Counted from the first letter of the stretch, positions 30,201 through 39,910 are shown. The stretch is 51,998 nucleotides of DNA from Rhodopirellula europaea 6C (GCF_000338295.1 NZ_ANMO01000053.1:1-51998), one strand, 5' to 3'. Numbers and translations: made by a program. Notes: generated from the sequence alone by a model not told the origin.

Positions 30201-30415
30201 ACACGTCTCGCCACGTGGTTGCGACGACCTTGACTACCATGGCGGGGTTCACGCCATTGATTTTGGACGGCGGAGGCTTCTGGCCGCCGATGGCTGTTTC
30301 GATTGCCGGAGGCGTCGCCGGGGCAACTTTACTGGCATTGGTCCTGGTTCCGACGCTTCATCAACGATTGCTGAGAACGCGGCGCGATGAAGAGCCTTCT
30401 GCAGTCGCGGTCTGA
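27218..30415 (+). CDS. RND-family efflux permease
   Basis: A 1065-residue inner-membrane pump of the AcrB/MexB superfamily driven by ion flux. One helix is near residue 35, a large periplasmic loop follows, then a helix block around residues 360-500 including GLLIDNAIVVVDEV and SLLGSTLTTALAFAPIALMPG-like segments. The duplicated half has helices around 550-575 and 885-1050. The start at 27218 overlaps the adaptor stop as ATGA. Sequence features (VGISTVSIELRDEV, PSEVSRQLSTALEGQRGG) match the small-molecule HAE-type group. Drug specificity cannot be read. A TolC-like partner must be encoded elsewhere. Confidence 0.93.
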   Translation: MSKAVSPVKDNMVFNQTWLERVAERFFNDRRLLVLILALILVAGLSSLAILPRMEDPVLARRVALVNTRLPGAGAERVEALITEKIEDRLRDIEEIKELRSVSRVGISTVSIELRDEVTETDTVWSRVRSRIEDSLPTLPPGASRPEFDELEVRAYALIVGLTWHGDGPADTRLLRRLAIDLQDRMQNVIGTDSIDRFGDPGEEIDVRLDPRRLAAMGLTPSDVASRLAAYDAKGTAGQLRNAPMQMLIEVGNQFDATEHIASIPIRSGDGNDIRLGELAQIQLAVPDPPSTASLIEGHEAVVLGMMVRPSYRIDTWTKDAEAVLAEVAETLPDGVRLDTILRQGDYVDARLQSLTGNLLMGAIAVACVIWLLMGWRSALIVTLTLPLASLMVLFGLRVVGIPIHQMSITGLIIALGLLIDNAIVVVDEVQARLRSGMSPSKAMTSSVSHLAVPLLGSTLTTALAFAPIALMPGPAGEFVGSIAISVIMAITSSLFLALTVIPTIASRVLASSYNVADSGTSASEPRLRWWTNGIRLPRVTQVFESVVRLSVRRPAIGLAIAFALPVLGFGLAQTLEEQFFPPSSRDQFHITVEGDATSSLATTRKTAGIVDAMAREMGAERIDWFYGESAPQFYYNVIANRRGTANFAQALVRMPEGQTPTPVIRELQKRLDRRILSSRVLVRQLEQGPPFAAPIEVRLFGPDLNVLRQIGEDVRARLTRMDHVVAVRTDLAEVLPQLTLDINDAASARAGVTPSEVSRQLSTALEGQRGGSVLQGNEELPIIVRVQADDRGDLASLESMDLVLASKVSSDGDPAPARLTPVSAFATTKLQPESAAIPRLNRRRMNEVAAFLDAGVLPSSVQRRLEADLESDPLDLPAGYSMEFGGEASKRDDAVGNLFSTVGVLAVLMLATLVLSFSSFRMAGIISVVAVLSIGLAMAALAISGYSFGFMAIIGTMGLIGVAINDSIVVLAGIRANPKASAGDIEATVAETMHTSRHVVATTLTTMAGFTPLILDGGGFWPPMAVSIAGGVAGATLLALVLVPTLHQRLLRTRRDEEPSAVAV

Positions 30416-30553
30416 CCGCCCGAGTGTTGATGCTAGCGTCCACGAATAGGACCTAGCCCGCGCGGGACGAAAACCATACGCGAACGCAGGTTGTGATATT
30501 GGCTCAAGCCTCGTATTGTCCGGCCGGTAACTTTCCTTGGGGCTTCGGAGACC

Positions 30554-32158
30554 ATGAACCCAATTCTCGTTCTCCTGTGTGTGATTGCCTTGGGCCTGCT
30601 GGTTGGCCGCGTTTCTTTTCGCGGCATCTCGCTGGGCACATCGGCGATCCTGTTTGTCGCTTTGCTTGCCGGGCATTATGGATGGACCATTCCGACGGGG
30701 TTCGGAACGCTTGGTTTGGCTTTGTTTGTCTACTGCGTCGGAATTTCGGCGGGGCCGACCTTCTTTCGCGGGCTCGCTTCACACGGCCGTGCCATGGCGA
30801 TTACTGGTTCCGTCATCGTCCTGACCGGCGTCGCGGTGACATGGACATGCGCCCGGCTGTTGGGGCTGCCAGCGGAATTGGCCGGAGGGTTGATGGCTGG
30901 CGCGATGACCAGCACGCCCGCACTTGGTGCGATCACCCAATCATCCAGTGATCCCGCCGCCGTCGCGGTTGGTTTTGGTGTGGCTTATCCAATTGGAATC
31001 ATCGCGGTGGTTTTGTTCGTTCAAATCGCGATCAAATTGTTTGCCAAGTCGATCGATAGCGACGGGACCGATTCCGCCCCAGAAACGGCTGCGCGATCGA
31101 GTGCCGCGACCGCCGACTCGAACGGTATCGGCAGACGAGTCGTTCGAATCGCCAATCCGGTTGTGTCCGGCAAACGTCCCAGCGATATCGTCGCCTTTGC
31201 GGATTCACCATGCCAGATGTCGCGAGTTCAACGGGAAGGTCGCTGGCGTCCCACACCGCCGGACTACCAATTTCACATCGGTGACGATGTGATGTTGGTT
31301 GGCGGAGCCGCTGAGATTCGCCGAGTGTCGGAAACCTTGGGTGAATTGCAAGACACTGCGGAACCAGTCGTCGATGCGGATCGCGAACGTCGATACGTCG
31401 TCGTGACATCGCCCGAAATTTACGGCCGGACGCTCAAAGACTTGCGTTTGCGATCGAAGTATGGAGTGACAATTGTTCGAGTTCAGCGTCATGACGTGGA
31501 GTTTGTTCCGTCGGCGCGCACGCGCATCGAGTTTGGTGATGGCTTGGTAGCCGTTGGTGAACCGGACGCACTCGCAAAGATTGCGAATGCTGCGGGGCAT
31601 CGCCCCCGCACGGTGAACGAAACCGATTTGTTGTCACTCGTCGCCGGCATTGTGATCGGAATTTTCGTCGGCAACTTGTCGCTGCAAATTGGCGAGTTCT
31701 CAATGTCATTGGGGATCGCTGGTGGCCCGTTGATGGTGGGACTCATCCTGGGGCACTTTCGTCGACTCGGTCCCATTCGAGGATCGTATCCACCCGCGGC
31801 GATGCTGTTGATGACGGAAGGCGGCTTGGCGTTATTCCTGGCTGATGCGGGATTGAACGCGGGCGCCAACGTTGTCGAAGTTTTAATGGAGCGAGGCGTG
31901 ATGCTGTGCGTGGCTGCCGCGGCCATCGCAATTATTCCATTGTTGGTCGGCTTTGCCGGATCAAGGTATCTCGGCGGGCGAACGTTGTGGCAATCGCTCG
32001 GTGCGACCTGCGGCGGGATGACGTCCACGCCGGGATTGGCGGTTCTGACGGGAGCGACCGATTCCAGCCAACCGGCAACCAGCTACGTCGCGGCCTATCC
32101 GGTCGCACTGGTCTTGATCACCGTTGCCGCACCTTGGTTGGTCGACCTGATCAGCTGA
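30554..32158 (+). CDS. AspT/YidE-type transporter with internal TrkA_C domains
   Basis: A 534-residue inner-membrane protein with mirror halves: about five helices (residues 5-160), a cytoplasmic middle with two RCK/TrkA_C-like domains (PDYQFHIGDDVMLVGGAAEI and RIEFGDGLVAVGEPDAL), then about five or six helices. The repeated motif GAMTSTPALGAIT in the first half and GGMTSTPGLAVLT in the second is the AspT/YidE signature. Members exchange amino acids such as aspartate:alanine or are uncharacterised. The ATG at 30554 is in good context for the first helix. It is separated from the RND gene by 138 bp and probably independent. Confidence 0.88.
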   Translation: MNPILVLLCVIALGLLVGRVSFRGISLGTSAILFVALLAGHYGWTIPTGFGTLGLALFVYCVGISAGPTFFRGLASHGRAMAITGSVIVLTGVAVTWTCARLLGLPAELAGGLMAGAMTSTPALGAITQSSSDPAAVAVGFGVAYPIGIIAVVLFVQIAIKLFAKSIDSDGTDSAPETAARSSAATADSNGIGRRVVRIANPVVSGKRPSDIVAFADSPCQMSRVQREGRWRPTPPDYQFHIGDDVMLVGGAAEIRRVSETLGELQDTAEPVVDADRERRYVVVTSPEIYGRTLKDLRLRSKYGVTIVRVQRHDVEFVPSARTRIEFGDGLVAVGEPDALAKIANAAGHRPRTVNETDLLSLVAGIVIGIFVGNLSLQIGEFSMSLGIAGGPLMVGLILGHFRRLGPIRGSYPPAAMLLMTEGGLALFLADAGLNAGANVVEVLMERGVMLCVAAAAIAIIPLLVGFAGSRYLGGRTLWQSLGATCGGMTSTPGLAVLTGATDSSQPATSYVAAYPVALVLITVAAPWLVDLIS

Positions 32159-32284
32159 GCCAATCTTGCTGGTCGTTTCGTTTTAATTGCCGATGTCGAG
32201 CTGCCACCGAAAAGTGCCATATTGCGAAAATCTCTGGTTTCAGGTGGTTGCAATCGCAAGAATCTTGTGAACAATTGCTTGTAA

Positions 32285-32299
32285 ATGAGACCGCCTCTC
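32285..32299. promoter_or_regulatory. Fur-like palindrome TGAGA-N5-TCTCA
   Basis: A perfect 5-5-5 dyad in the AT-rich context AAATGAGA..TCTCAATAA, 155 bp upstream of the DUF1559 ATG. The outer half-sites equal those of the classical Fur box (AATGAGA..TCTCATT), but the central AT-rich bases are replaced by CCGCC. No other gene or site is seen in 32159-32453. Confidence 0.35.
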
Positions 32300-32453
32300 A
32301 ATAAGCAGCTGGCCGTTTCGCCGATCACGTAGCAAGCCAAAGAAGTCTGCGGTCAGTTTCTGCAGGAGTTCTCTCGCCAGCCAACGTCGGACTTGTGGCA
32401 ACTTCCCACGATGGGTAATCGCCATTCAATCTTCGACTTTGACGAGAGTAGCG

Positions 32454-33488
<1,035 letters not shown>

Positions 33489-33493
33489 TTCCA

Positions 33494-34678
33494 ATGTCGA
33501 CAACCATTCAACCCAATCACATCAATTCACCTGCGTCTGAACCGCAACCGGAAGCGACTGCTTTGCCGAATTCGCCGGAGCAGAATTCACCGGTTCCCAA
33601 GCGAAAGCCAAAGAAGAAGACTTGGTATGGCAAGCTTGGGAAGTCCACCTTGATGCTTGTTCGTCGAACGCATCTTTACTCGGGAATTTTTATGTTCCCG
33701 TTTGTGTTGCTTTACGGTTTCACGGGCTGGTTCTTCAACCACCCTCGTCTTTTCACTGGCGATGAAGTGCGGTCATTCGCCTCGGCAGATCTACCAGAAG
33801 GAACGATTCAAGGGATTCCGCAGGCCGAGGAGTTAGCAGCTTCGGTCGTGGAAGAAATGAACTTGGAATCGTTCTTGATTGACGGACCGATCATTGAATT
33901 GTCGAAAACTCGGTCACCTCGCTATACCGGGTATTTAAGCTACTCGGTCAATACTGAATCTGCTTCTCACCAGATTACGGTCAATCCTAACACTGGTGAT
34001 GGCGAAGTCCGGACAACTCACGTCGTTGCGTCCGACGACGATGACGAACCCAAGATCAATCCGATCGGTGACATCATTCATGCGACGGTCCCCGGAGGTC
34101 CTTTGGAAATCGCTCAGGAAGCGATTCCAAAGGTCTTGGACGAGTTGGGACTCGAAAGCGGTGAAGCTTTCACAGGCAGACGATCGCCCTCTTTGGAATT
34201 CGCGGCAATCGCAGATGGAGTTCCCTGCATCGTGACCTGGAATCTGGGGAGCGGTGGCATCACCTCGGTTCGTGAAGATTCTCGGTCTCAGATGGAAGCG
34301 AAATCTTTTCTTCAACGACTGCACTTAGCACGTCACTATTCGCCTGGATGGGATGTTCGTTGGGTTTGGGCGTTGATCGTTGATGTGATGTTCGTGTCCA
34401 TGGTTTTTTGGGGCGTTTCGGGTTTGATGATGTGGTGGCAGGTCAAACGCACCCGAGTATTGGGTGGCGGCGTGCTGGCGGCTAGCATCGTGTTCACGGT
34501 TTTGATGGCGCTCAACATGCACGACAGTATGACAACGGGTGCCGGTCGAGGTGGCCGCGGAGGCGGAGGTGGCGGCAACCGCGGGGGTGGTGCAGCTGTT
34601 TTACCACCTCCGACACAGGATTCACTCACGCTGCGCACTGTTCCCAATTCATCCGCCGACTTCCTTCAAGGTTCCTGA
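33494..34678 (+). CDS. PepSY-associated TM protein with Gly/Arg-rich tail
   Basis: A 394-residue inner-membrane protein. A polar, proline-rich N-terminus (1-50) is followed by the PepSY-TM helix start RRTHLYSGIFMFPFVLLYGFTGWFFNHP, a periplasmic PepSY-like region (about 85-275), a second membrane segment with HLARHYSPGWDVRWVWALIVDVMFVSMVFWGVSGLMMWW, and a short third helix. The His residues near the membrane ends are typical of PepSY-TM proteins, many of which act in ferric-siderophore reduction. From about residue 350 a Gly/Arg run (GRGGRGGGGGGNRGGG) follows, echoed in the next gene. Iron handling is inference from family and from the upstream Fur-like dyad. Confidence 0.82.
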   Translation: MSTTIQPNHINSPASEPQPEATALPNSPEQNSPVPKRKPKKKTWYGKLGKSTLMLVRRTHLYSGIFMFPFVLLYGFTGWFFNHPRLFTGDEVRSFASADLPEGTIQGIPQAEELAASVVEEMNLESFLIDGPIIELSKTRSPRYTGYLSYSVNTESASHQITVNPNTGDGEVRTTHVVASDDDDEPKINPIGDIIHATVPGGPLEIAQEAIPKVLDELGLESGEAFTGRRSPSLEFAAIADGVPCIVTWNLGSGGITSVREDSRSQMEAKSFLQRLHLARHYSPGWDVRWVWALIVDVMFVSMVFWGVSGLMMWWQVKRTRVLGGGVLAASIVFTVLMALNMHDSMTTGAGRGGRGGGGGGNRGGGAAVLPPPTQDSLTLRTVPNSSADFLQGS

Positions 34679-34680
34679 AT

Positions 34681-35736
34681 ATGTCAATCACACGAATAAA
34701 ATTCCCGCGGTCTCTTCACCTGATGGGCGGACTTGCGTTCTTGTTGACCTGCGTGAGTTTGACTTCCGACGCAATCGCGGATGAGCCCGCCCACGACGAA
34801 CTTGTGGCTTCGATGGCGGACACGCTTTGGTCAGGAGTTCAGCAATCCTTACCCGACGAAAAACAAGACGCTTCGGAGGTGCCATTGATTGGTTTGATCA
34901 AAGTGCTTCGTCAATCAGGAATCGATTCGGCGGCAGCTGCTGGTGGTCGCGGCGGTGGCGCGGGAGGCCGTTCAGGCGGGGGCAGGGCTCAGCGCGGTGG
35001 TGGAGGCGGAATGCCCAGCACTACCGATGAGGTCCGTGCGAAATTTGACTCAATGGATCTCGATCGGGACGGTGTCTGGAAGGGAGACGAGATCAACAGC
35101 TACATGCGAGGCCAACCTGCCAGTTCAGACAATGAAGTCACATTTGAAGAATACAACGAAGCCTGGAATCAATTGCGTTCGCGTATGGGAAGCGGCGGCG
35201 GACATCAGCACGGCGGCGGCCAAGGTGGCAACCGTGGCGGAAGAGGTGAAAGAGGATCAGGCGAACGTGGAGGTCACAACCATGGTGGGGGCAGAGGCGG
35301 TCGTGGCGGTGCACCCAGTTCATCTCGCGTCAATACAAACGCGGAGTTTGTGCTGGCTTTAGATGTCAATCGAGATCGCAAGTTGACACGTGCTGAATTG
35401 CAAACCGCAATTGCCACTGCACTCAACCCCAAGCCTGCGGGAAGCGGTGCAGGAGACGAAACGACTCCCGCTCCACCTGCAAATCGCGGCCTGCAACGTC
35501 GGACGGAAATGCAAGTGCGAGCCATCGCGATTTGTTCGGCTTGGCATGCGATCGATCTAAACGGAGACGAGAAGATTCAACTCTCTGAATTGAAAGCTCG
35601 TGTTGGAAGCGATGCATCCGAATCGCTCGCCGAAGCGATGGGAATCACTCAAGAAAAACCTCTGCCAATGGATCAACTGTACGCATCAGCACGTCGTCTG
35701 AGTGACGAACTGACTGCTGCTGCATTGCAGAAGTAG
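34681..35736 (+). CDS. Secreted EF-hand protein with RGG low-complexity linkers
   Basis: A 351-residue exported protein with a signal peptide to about residue 33 (LAFLLTCVSLTSDAIA). It has three canonical EF-hand loops: D126-x-D128-x-D130-G to E137, D228-x-N230-x-D232 to E239, and D292-x-N294-x-D296 to E303. Gly/Arg/His-rich stretches fill 88-110 and 171-210, the second with several His (GGGHQHGGG, GGHNHGGGRGG) that could bind metals. It starts 2 bp after the PepSY stop. Ca2+ binding is well supported by the loops; the partner and purpose are unknown. Confidence 0.88.
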   Translation: MSITRIKFPRSLHLMGGLAFLLTCVSLTSDAIADEPAHDELVASMADTLWSGVQQSLPDEKQDASEVPLIGLIKVLRQSGIDSAAAAGGRGGGAGGRSGGGRAQRGGGGGMPSTTDEVRAKFDSMDLDRDGVWKGDEINSYMRGQPASSDNEVTFEEYNEAWNQLRSRMGSGGGHQHGGGQGGNRGGRGERGSGERGGHNHGGGRGGRGGAPSSSRVNTNAEFVLALDVNRDRKLTRAELQTAIATALNPKPAGSGAGDETTPAPPANRGLQRRTEMQVRAIAICSAWHAIDLNGDEKIQLSELKARVGSDASESLAEAMGITQEKPLPMDQLYASARRLSDELTAAALQK

Positions 35737-35750
35737 AGCCGCTTCGCGAT

Positions 35751-35793
35751 TGTTCGCCCGCCAAATGCTTTTGAGCACGCTGGTGGGCAAACA
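35751..35793. terminator. Hairpin between convergent EF-hand gene and lipA
   Basis: The 13-base arms TGTTCGCCCGCCA and TGGTGGGCAAACA pair with two mismatches around a 17-base loop. It lies 15 bp after the EF-hand stop and 69 bp after the lipA stop. There is no clean T tract, so the terminator role is only likely. Confidence 0.4.
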
Positions 35794-35861
35794 ATTGAAA
35801 AAGATTCAACGCAGTCTTCTTTCCGAAAAATGGCAACGAGCACATTGCTCGCCGCCAATGA

Positions 35862-36779
35862 TCACTCAGTCTCGGCCATGTCTCGTGCGTGATAGCTACT
35901 TCGCACGAACGGGCCGCTGGCGACCTTCTTGAATCCCATTGATTTGGCGATGTCGGCCAATTCATCGAATTCTTCTGGCGGAACATAGCGGACGACGGGC
36001 AAGTATTTCTCGCCCGGTTGCAGATACTGACCCAACGTCAGGAAGTCGACGTCGTGTTCGCGAAGATCGGACAGAGCGTCGAGCAATTCGCCTCGTTCTT
36101 CGCCCAATCCCAGCATCAAACCGCTTTTGGTTTTGACTTCGGCGTCGTAGCGTTTGACTTGACGCATCATTTCCAACGTCCAGGCGTAGTCACTCTTGGG
36201 CCCGCGAACTCGGCGGTAAAGACGTGGCACGGTTTCCATGTTGTGATTGAACACGGTCGGTTTTGCTTCGATGACCCGAGCCAACGCTTCTTTGCAATGC
36301 ACAAAGTCAGGCGTCAGGACTTCCGTTGTTGCCCCGGTGCGTTCCCGAACCGCGATGACGCAGTTGTGGAAGTGATCGGCACCTCCGTCGGGCAAGTCAT
36401 CTCGGGTGACGCTGGTGATGACAACGTGTTTCAGCCCCAATCGTTCAGCCGCTTTCGCGATGCGATCTGGCTCATCAACGGCGGGGGCAGCCGGTGGACG
36501 GCCACGGCTGACGGCACAGAAACCACATGGGCGGGTGCAAACGTTGCCCAAAACCATGAAGGTCGCCGTTTGCTGGCTGTAGCACTCCATCCGGTTGGGG
36601 CACTTGGCGTTGTCGCAAACGGTTTCCAACCCGTACTCTTCCATCAACGAATCGGTCAAATGATTCGAGTTGGATTTGGGGATGGGCCGCTTGAGCCAAC
36701 GTGGCAACCGTCCCGTCGAGCTGACGTCGGTGCCCGCGGGAATTTCTGGTTCGGCGACAACTGGCAATCGAAAAGCCAT
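35862..36779 (-). CDS. lipA: Lipoyl synthase
   Basis: A radical-SAM enzyme inserting two sulfurs into octanoyl groups on the lipoyl domains of 2-oxoacid dehydrogenases and GcvH. Both clusters are visible: the auxiliary CX4CX5C motif (CDNAKCPNRMEC) and the radical-SAM CX3CX2C motif (CTRPCGFC). Further conserved pieces are SVTRDDLPDGGA, FNHNMETVPRLY and TKSGLMLGLGEE, and the C-terminal GPFVRSSYHA supplies the Arg-Ser-Ser finger. The ATG at 36779 gives 305 residues, the family size; an upstream ATG would add 11. lipB is not seen. Confidence 0.96.
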   Translation of the reverse strand: MAFRLPVVAEPEIPAGTDVSSTGRLPRWLKRPIPKSNSNHLTDSLMEEYGLETVCDNAKCPNRMECYSQQTATFMVLGNVCTRPCGFCAVSRGRPPAAPAVDEPDRIAKAAERLGLKHVVITSVTRDDLPDGGADHFHNCVIAVRERTGATTEVLTPDFVHCKEALARVIEAKPTVFNHNMETVPRLYRRVRGPKSDYAWTLEMMRQVKRYDAEVKTKSGLMLGLGEERGELLDALSDLREHDVDFLTLGQYLQPGEKYLPVVRYVPPEEFDELADIAKSMGFKKVASGPFVRSSYHARDMAETE

Positions 36780-36970
36780 CGGCGTCTGTCCGGATGAAAG
36801 GCAAAAAATCAAAAATCAATGATCGGCAGTGAACCGAACCGTTCCGAGGAACCGTCCGTAACCCAAGCCGACTCTGGTCAGTGTAATGACCATTCATTGT
36901 AGTGGTCCGGGCGGAAAACGAAAATGGTCGCCCCATCCTGCTTTTGTGGGTTCCCGATACAATCACGACC

Positions 36971-37534
36971 ATGTCAAAGAACAAAAGTAAAAAGCAGCCC
37001 ACCTTGACTGAGGCTGGCGCGAAAAAAGCGGCCGGTAAGAAGTCTGGGAAGGGCAAAGGCAAAAACGCGAAAAAGAATCAACCGAACATCACGCCGGTCG
37101 CTGAAAACCGCAAAGCCAAGTTCCGCTACGAAATTCTCGACAGCGTCGAGTGCGGCATGATGCTGATGGGCAGCGAAGTCAAATCGATGCGTGAAGGCAA
37201 ACTTTCCCTCGATGAGGCTCACATTCGGGTGACCAACGGCGAGTTGTGGTTGGTCGGTTCCGACATCGCTCACTACAACAACGCGGGAATGTGGAACCAT
37301 GATCCACGCCGGCCTCGCAAATTGCTGGTGCACGCCAAAGAGTTTGACAAATTCGCAGGTCGCGCTTTCGAGCGGGGGCTGACACTGATCCCGCTGCGGG
37401 TGTACTTCAGTGAACGAGGCCTCGCCAAATGCGTGATGGGTTTGGTCAAAGGTAAAAAACTGCACGACAAACGTGAGACGATCAAGAAACGCGAATCCGA
37501 CCGCGGGCTGCAACGAGCCATGCGGCGGAAGTAA
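36971..37534 (+). CDS. smpB: SsrA-binding protein
   Basis: RNA-binding partner of tmRNA in trans-translation. The core from about residue 47 (KAKFRYEILDSVECGMMLMGSEVKSMR) through YNNAGMWNHDPRRPRKLL to the C-terminal tail GLVKGKKLHDKRETIKKRESDR matches SmpB. The 187-residue length includes a Lys/Gly-rich N-terminal extension of about 45 residues (KKSGKGKGKNAKKN) not found in most species. The ATG at 36971 is used. It is divergent from lipA. The ssrA gene is not seen nearby. Confidence 0.95.
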   Translation: MSKNKSKKQPTLTEAGAKKAAGKKSGKGKGKNAKKNQPNITPVAENRKAKFRYEILDSVECGMMLMGSEVKSMREGKLSLDEAHIRVTNGELWLVGSDIAHYNNAGMWNHDPRRPRKLLVHAKEFDKFAGRAFERGLTLIPLRVYFSERGLAKCVMGLVKGKKLHDKRETIKKRESDRGLQRAMRRK

Positions 37535-37566
37535 TCAACGGCCATGCGGCGAAAGTTAACAGCGAC

Positions 37567-38250
37567 ATGCTAGCGATTGAAAACCTGATCAAACGATTCG
37601 ATCAACCGGGTGGAGGCGAGCTGACGGTGCTGGATGTACCACAGTTCGACATCGCGGAGGGCGAGCAAGTTGCCTTGATCGGACAAAGCGGCGGCGGCAA
37701 GACGACTTTGTTGCATCTGATTGCTGGGATGCTAACGGCGACATCCGGTTCAATTCGCATCAACAATTTGGAACTCACTCGGCTGAGTGAACAAGGCCGC
37801 GATCGTTTTCGTGCCGGAACGATTGGTTACGTCTTCCAAACGTTCAATTTGTTGCCCGCGTTCTCGGCACTCGAGAACGTCAAACTCGGCATGTCGTTTG
37901 GAAACGGCAGTGTCGATGCGGCCCGAGCGTCGGATCTGCTCGATCGAGTTGGATTGTCCGATCGAGCGCACTACCGCCCGAATCAATTGTCGGTCGGACA
38001 ACAGCAACGCGTCGCCATCGCGAGAGCACTCGCGGGACGCCCGAAACTTTTGCTCGCCGACGAGCCCACCGCCAATGTGGATCCCGCCAGTGCCGACACG
38101 GTGCTGAATCTGATCATTGATTCGTGTCGCGATGAGAATATTTCGTTGTTGATGGTCACGCACAGCATGGATGTCGCTCAACGATTCCAACGTTGCGACA
38201 AACTGGAAGACATCAACCGAGCCTTCTCGCCACTGGGGGCCGGAACATGA
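37567..38250 (+). CDS. ABC exporter ATP-binding protein (LolD/MacB type)
   Basis: A 227-residue ATPase with Walker A GQSGGGKTT (about residue 40), Q-loop YVFQTFNLLPAFSALENV, signature LSVGQQQR, Walker B LLLADEPTANVDP and switch histidine VTHSMD. The Q-loop and size place it with the LolD/MacB/FtsE family. It overlaps the permease start by 4 bp (ATGA), so the two form one transporter. It begins 32 bp after smpB. Exported substrate unknown. Confidence 0.93.
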   Translation: MLAIENLIKRFDQPGGGELTVLDVPQFDIAEGEQVALIGQSGGGKTTLLHLIAGMLTATSGSIRINNLELTRLSEQGRDRFRAGTIGYVFQTFNLLPAFSALENVKLGMSFGNGSVDAARASDLLDRVGLSDRAHYRPNQLSVGQQQRVAIARALAGRPKLLLADEPTANVDPASADTVLNLIIDSCRDENISLLMVTHSMDVAQRFQRCDKLEDINRAFSPLGAGT

Positions 38251-39614
38251 GCTTGTTATTCATCGCATGGAGAAACTTTCGCTACCGAGCTTTGTCGAGT
38301 TTCTTGACCACGTTGTCGCTTACATTGGGCGTCGGGTTGGTGGTTTTGGTGATGTCGGTTTATGGCATCATCAGCGAGGCCTTCGTGCGAAACGCATCGG
38401 TGGGATACAACTTGGTCGTCGGTCCCAAAGGCAGCACGCTGCAGTTGACTCTCAACGCGGTCTACTACCTCAGCCAACCGATCGAGAACCTTCCTTACAC
38501 GGAATACATGGAGTTCTATCCGAAGGAAAAGCGGGCCGAGATGGTACGTACCTTCGGAGGCGATCCCGCGCTTGGTGAACGCGATGGTGTTTACGCGGGA
38601 TTCATGACCGATGGCTATGCGATCCCGCTCGCGCTGGGCGACTATTTCGGTGAGTTCCGTGTGGTTGGTACGACACCGGATTTTTTCGAATTGCTCAAGC
38701 ACGGTCCCGATGCCGACCAGCCGTTCACGTTTGAAGAAGGCCGGAACTTTGAGTTCCACAACGAAGAGAACAGCTACTTCGAATGTGTGCTTGGTTCCCG
38801 CGTCGCCGCTCAAATGGGAATGCGTGTGGGCGATGTGATGAACCCGACCCACGGCGACCCGGAAGGCAAAGGCCACGGGCAAGGATTCCAGATCGTCGGT
38901 GTTTTGGATCCCACCGGAACGCCCAACGACCGCGCCGCGTTTGTGAACCTGGAAGGCTTTTATCTGCTGGAGGGGCACGCGAAACCGATCCCGGATGACG
39001 CGGTGATCGTGCTGCCTGAGTCTGCGGAAACGGCTGGTCCAGACGAACCATTGTTGCTGACGATTCCCGAACGCGAAGTCACGTCGATCTTGGTTCGCAA
39101 TGGGAATTTGATGATGGCACCCTTGCTTCAAAACCGAATCAAAGAAAGCGTGCGTGCGGAAGCGGCTACGCCAATCGGTGAGATCAACAAACTGATGACG
39201 ATGATTGTTGGCCCGCTCATGCAAGCCTTGTTGGCCATCACGCTAATCACTTGCGTGGTTGCTGCGGTCGGTGTTTTGGTCGCAATCTATAATTCGATGA
39301 ACGATCGCAAGCGAGACATCGCAGTGATGCGTGCCTTGGGAGCTCGGCGTGGCAGTGTGACCTGGATCATCTTGTTCGAAAGTTTGATCATCGCCTTGGT
39401 TGGCGGCATCGCTGGTTGGGTGCTGGCTCACCTCGGAATCCTCGCCGCCAGTCCTTTGATCGAGGCTCGGACGGGCGTGCAGGTTGGGTTCTTTTCGATG
39501 AGTACCTATGAGCTTTATCTGCTGCCGTTGGTGATCGGATTGAGTTTGCTCGCTGGAATCGTTCCCGCCGCATCCGCCTATCGAACCGATGTTGGTACCA
39601 ATCTGTCGGCCTAG
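38247..39614 (+). CDS. ABC exporter permease, MacB/FtsX type
   Basis: A 455-residue membrane protein with an N-terminal helix (FLTTLSLTLGVGLVVLVMSVYGI), a periplasmic MacB-like domain of about 230 residues, then three helices in the C-terminal FtsX domain (MQALLAITLITCVVAAVGVLV onward, including NDRKRDIAVMRALGARRG). Four helices and this order define the mechanotransmission-type exporters, which extrude from the periplasm or handle lipoproteins. The start at 38247 overlaps the ATPase gene. No adaptor gene follows. Confidence 0.92.
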   Translation: MSLLFIAWRNFRYRALSSFLTTLSLTLGVGLVVLVMSVYGIISEAFVRNASVGYNLVVGPKGSTLQLTLNAVYYLSQPIENLPYTEYMEFYPKEKRAEMVRTFGGDPALGERDGVYAGFMTDGYAIPLALGDYFGEFRVVGTTPDFFELLKHGPDADQPFTFEEGRNFEFHNEENSYFECVLGSRVAAQMGMRVGDVMNPTHGDPEGKGHGQGFQIVGVLDPTGTPNDRAAFVNLEGFYLLEGHAKPIPDDAVIVLPESAETAGPDEPLLLTIPEREVTSILVRNGNLMMAPLLQNRIKESVRAEAATPIGEINKLMTMIVGPLMQALLAITLITCVVAAVGVLVAIYNSMNDRKRDIAVMRALGARRGSVTWIILFESLIIALVGGIAGWVLAHLGILAASPLIEARTGVQVGFFSMSTYELYLLPLVIGLSLLAGIVPAASAYRTDVGTNLSA

Positions 39615-39644
39615 TTCGGCTGTCGCGACTTATTTCTAGAGTTA

Positions 39645-39704
39645 GTGGACGAGGTCACGAGTCCTGAACTGGCGTTAGATCCAAAGACTCGTGTCATCGT
39701 CCAC
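39645..39704. repeat. 19-bp imperfect inverted repeat
   Basis: Arms at 39645-39663 (GTGGACGAGGTCACGAGTC) and 39686-39704 match 17 of 19 when one is reversed, around a 22-base loop, 30 bp after the ABC permease stop. No T tract follows. It could be a terminator or an intergenic repeat unit; no second copy is in the window. The rest of 39615-39910 shows no gene. Confidence 0.5.
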
Positions 39705-39910
39705 TTCGATCAACCCAAAGTTTCAGCTGTGACAGTTCACGAATCGCTGGAATGATTCAGGCGGACGTTGTCGAGATAGTGGCAAGCGATGATCGGCTCA
39801 ATCCAGGTATCACTGAGGTTCGCCCTGGGACAGAGCCGACCGGCGGCAATCAGCTTTCGGAGAATGCTAGACTGGCCGGTCCTACCTCCCACCACCGAGA
39901 ACGGACCACC

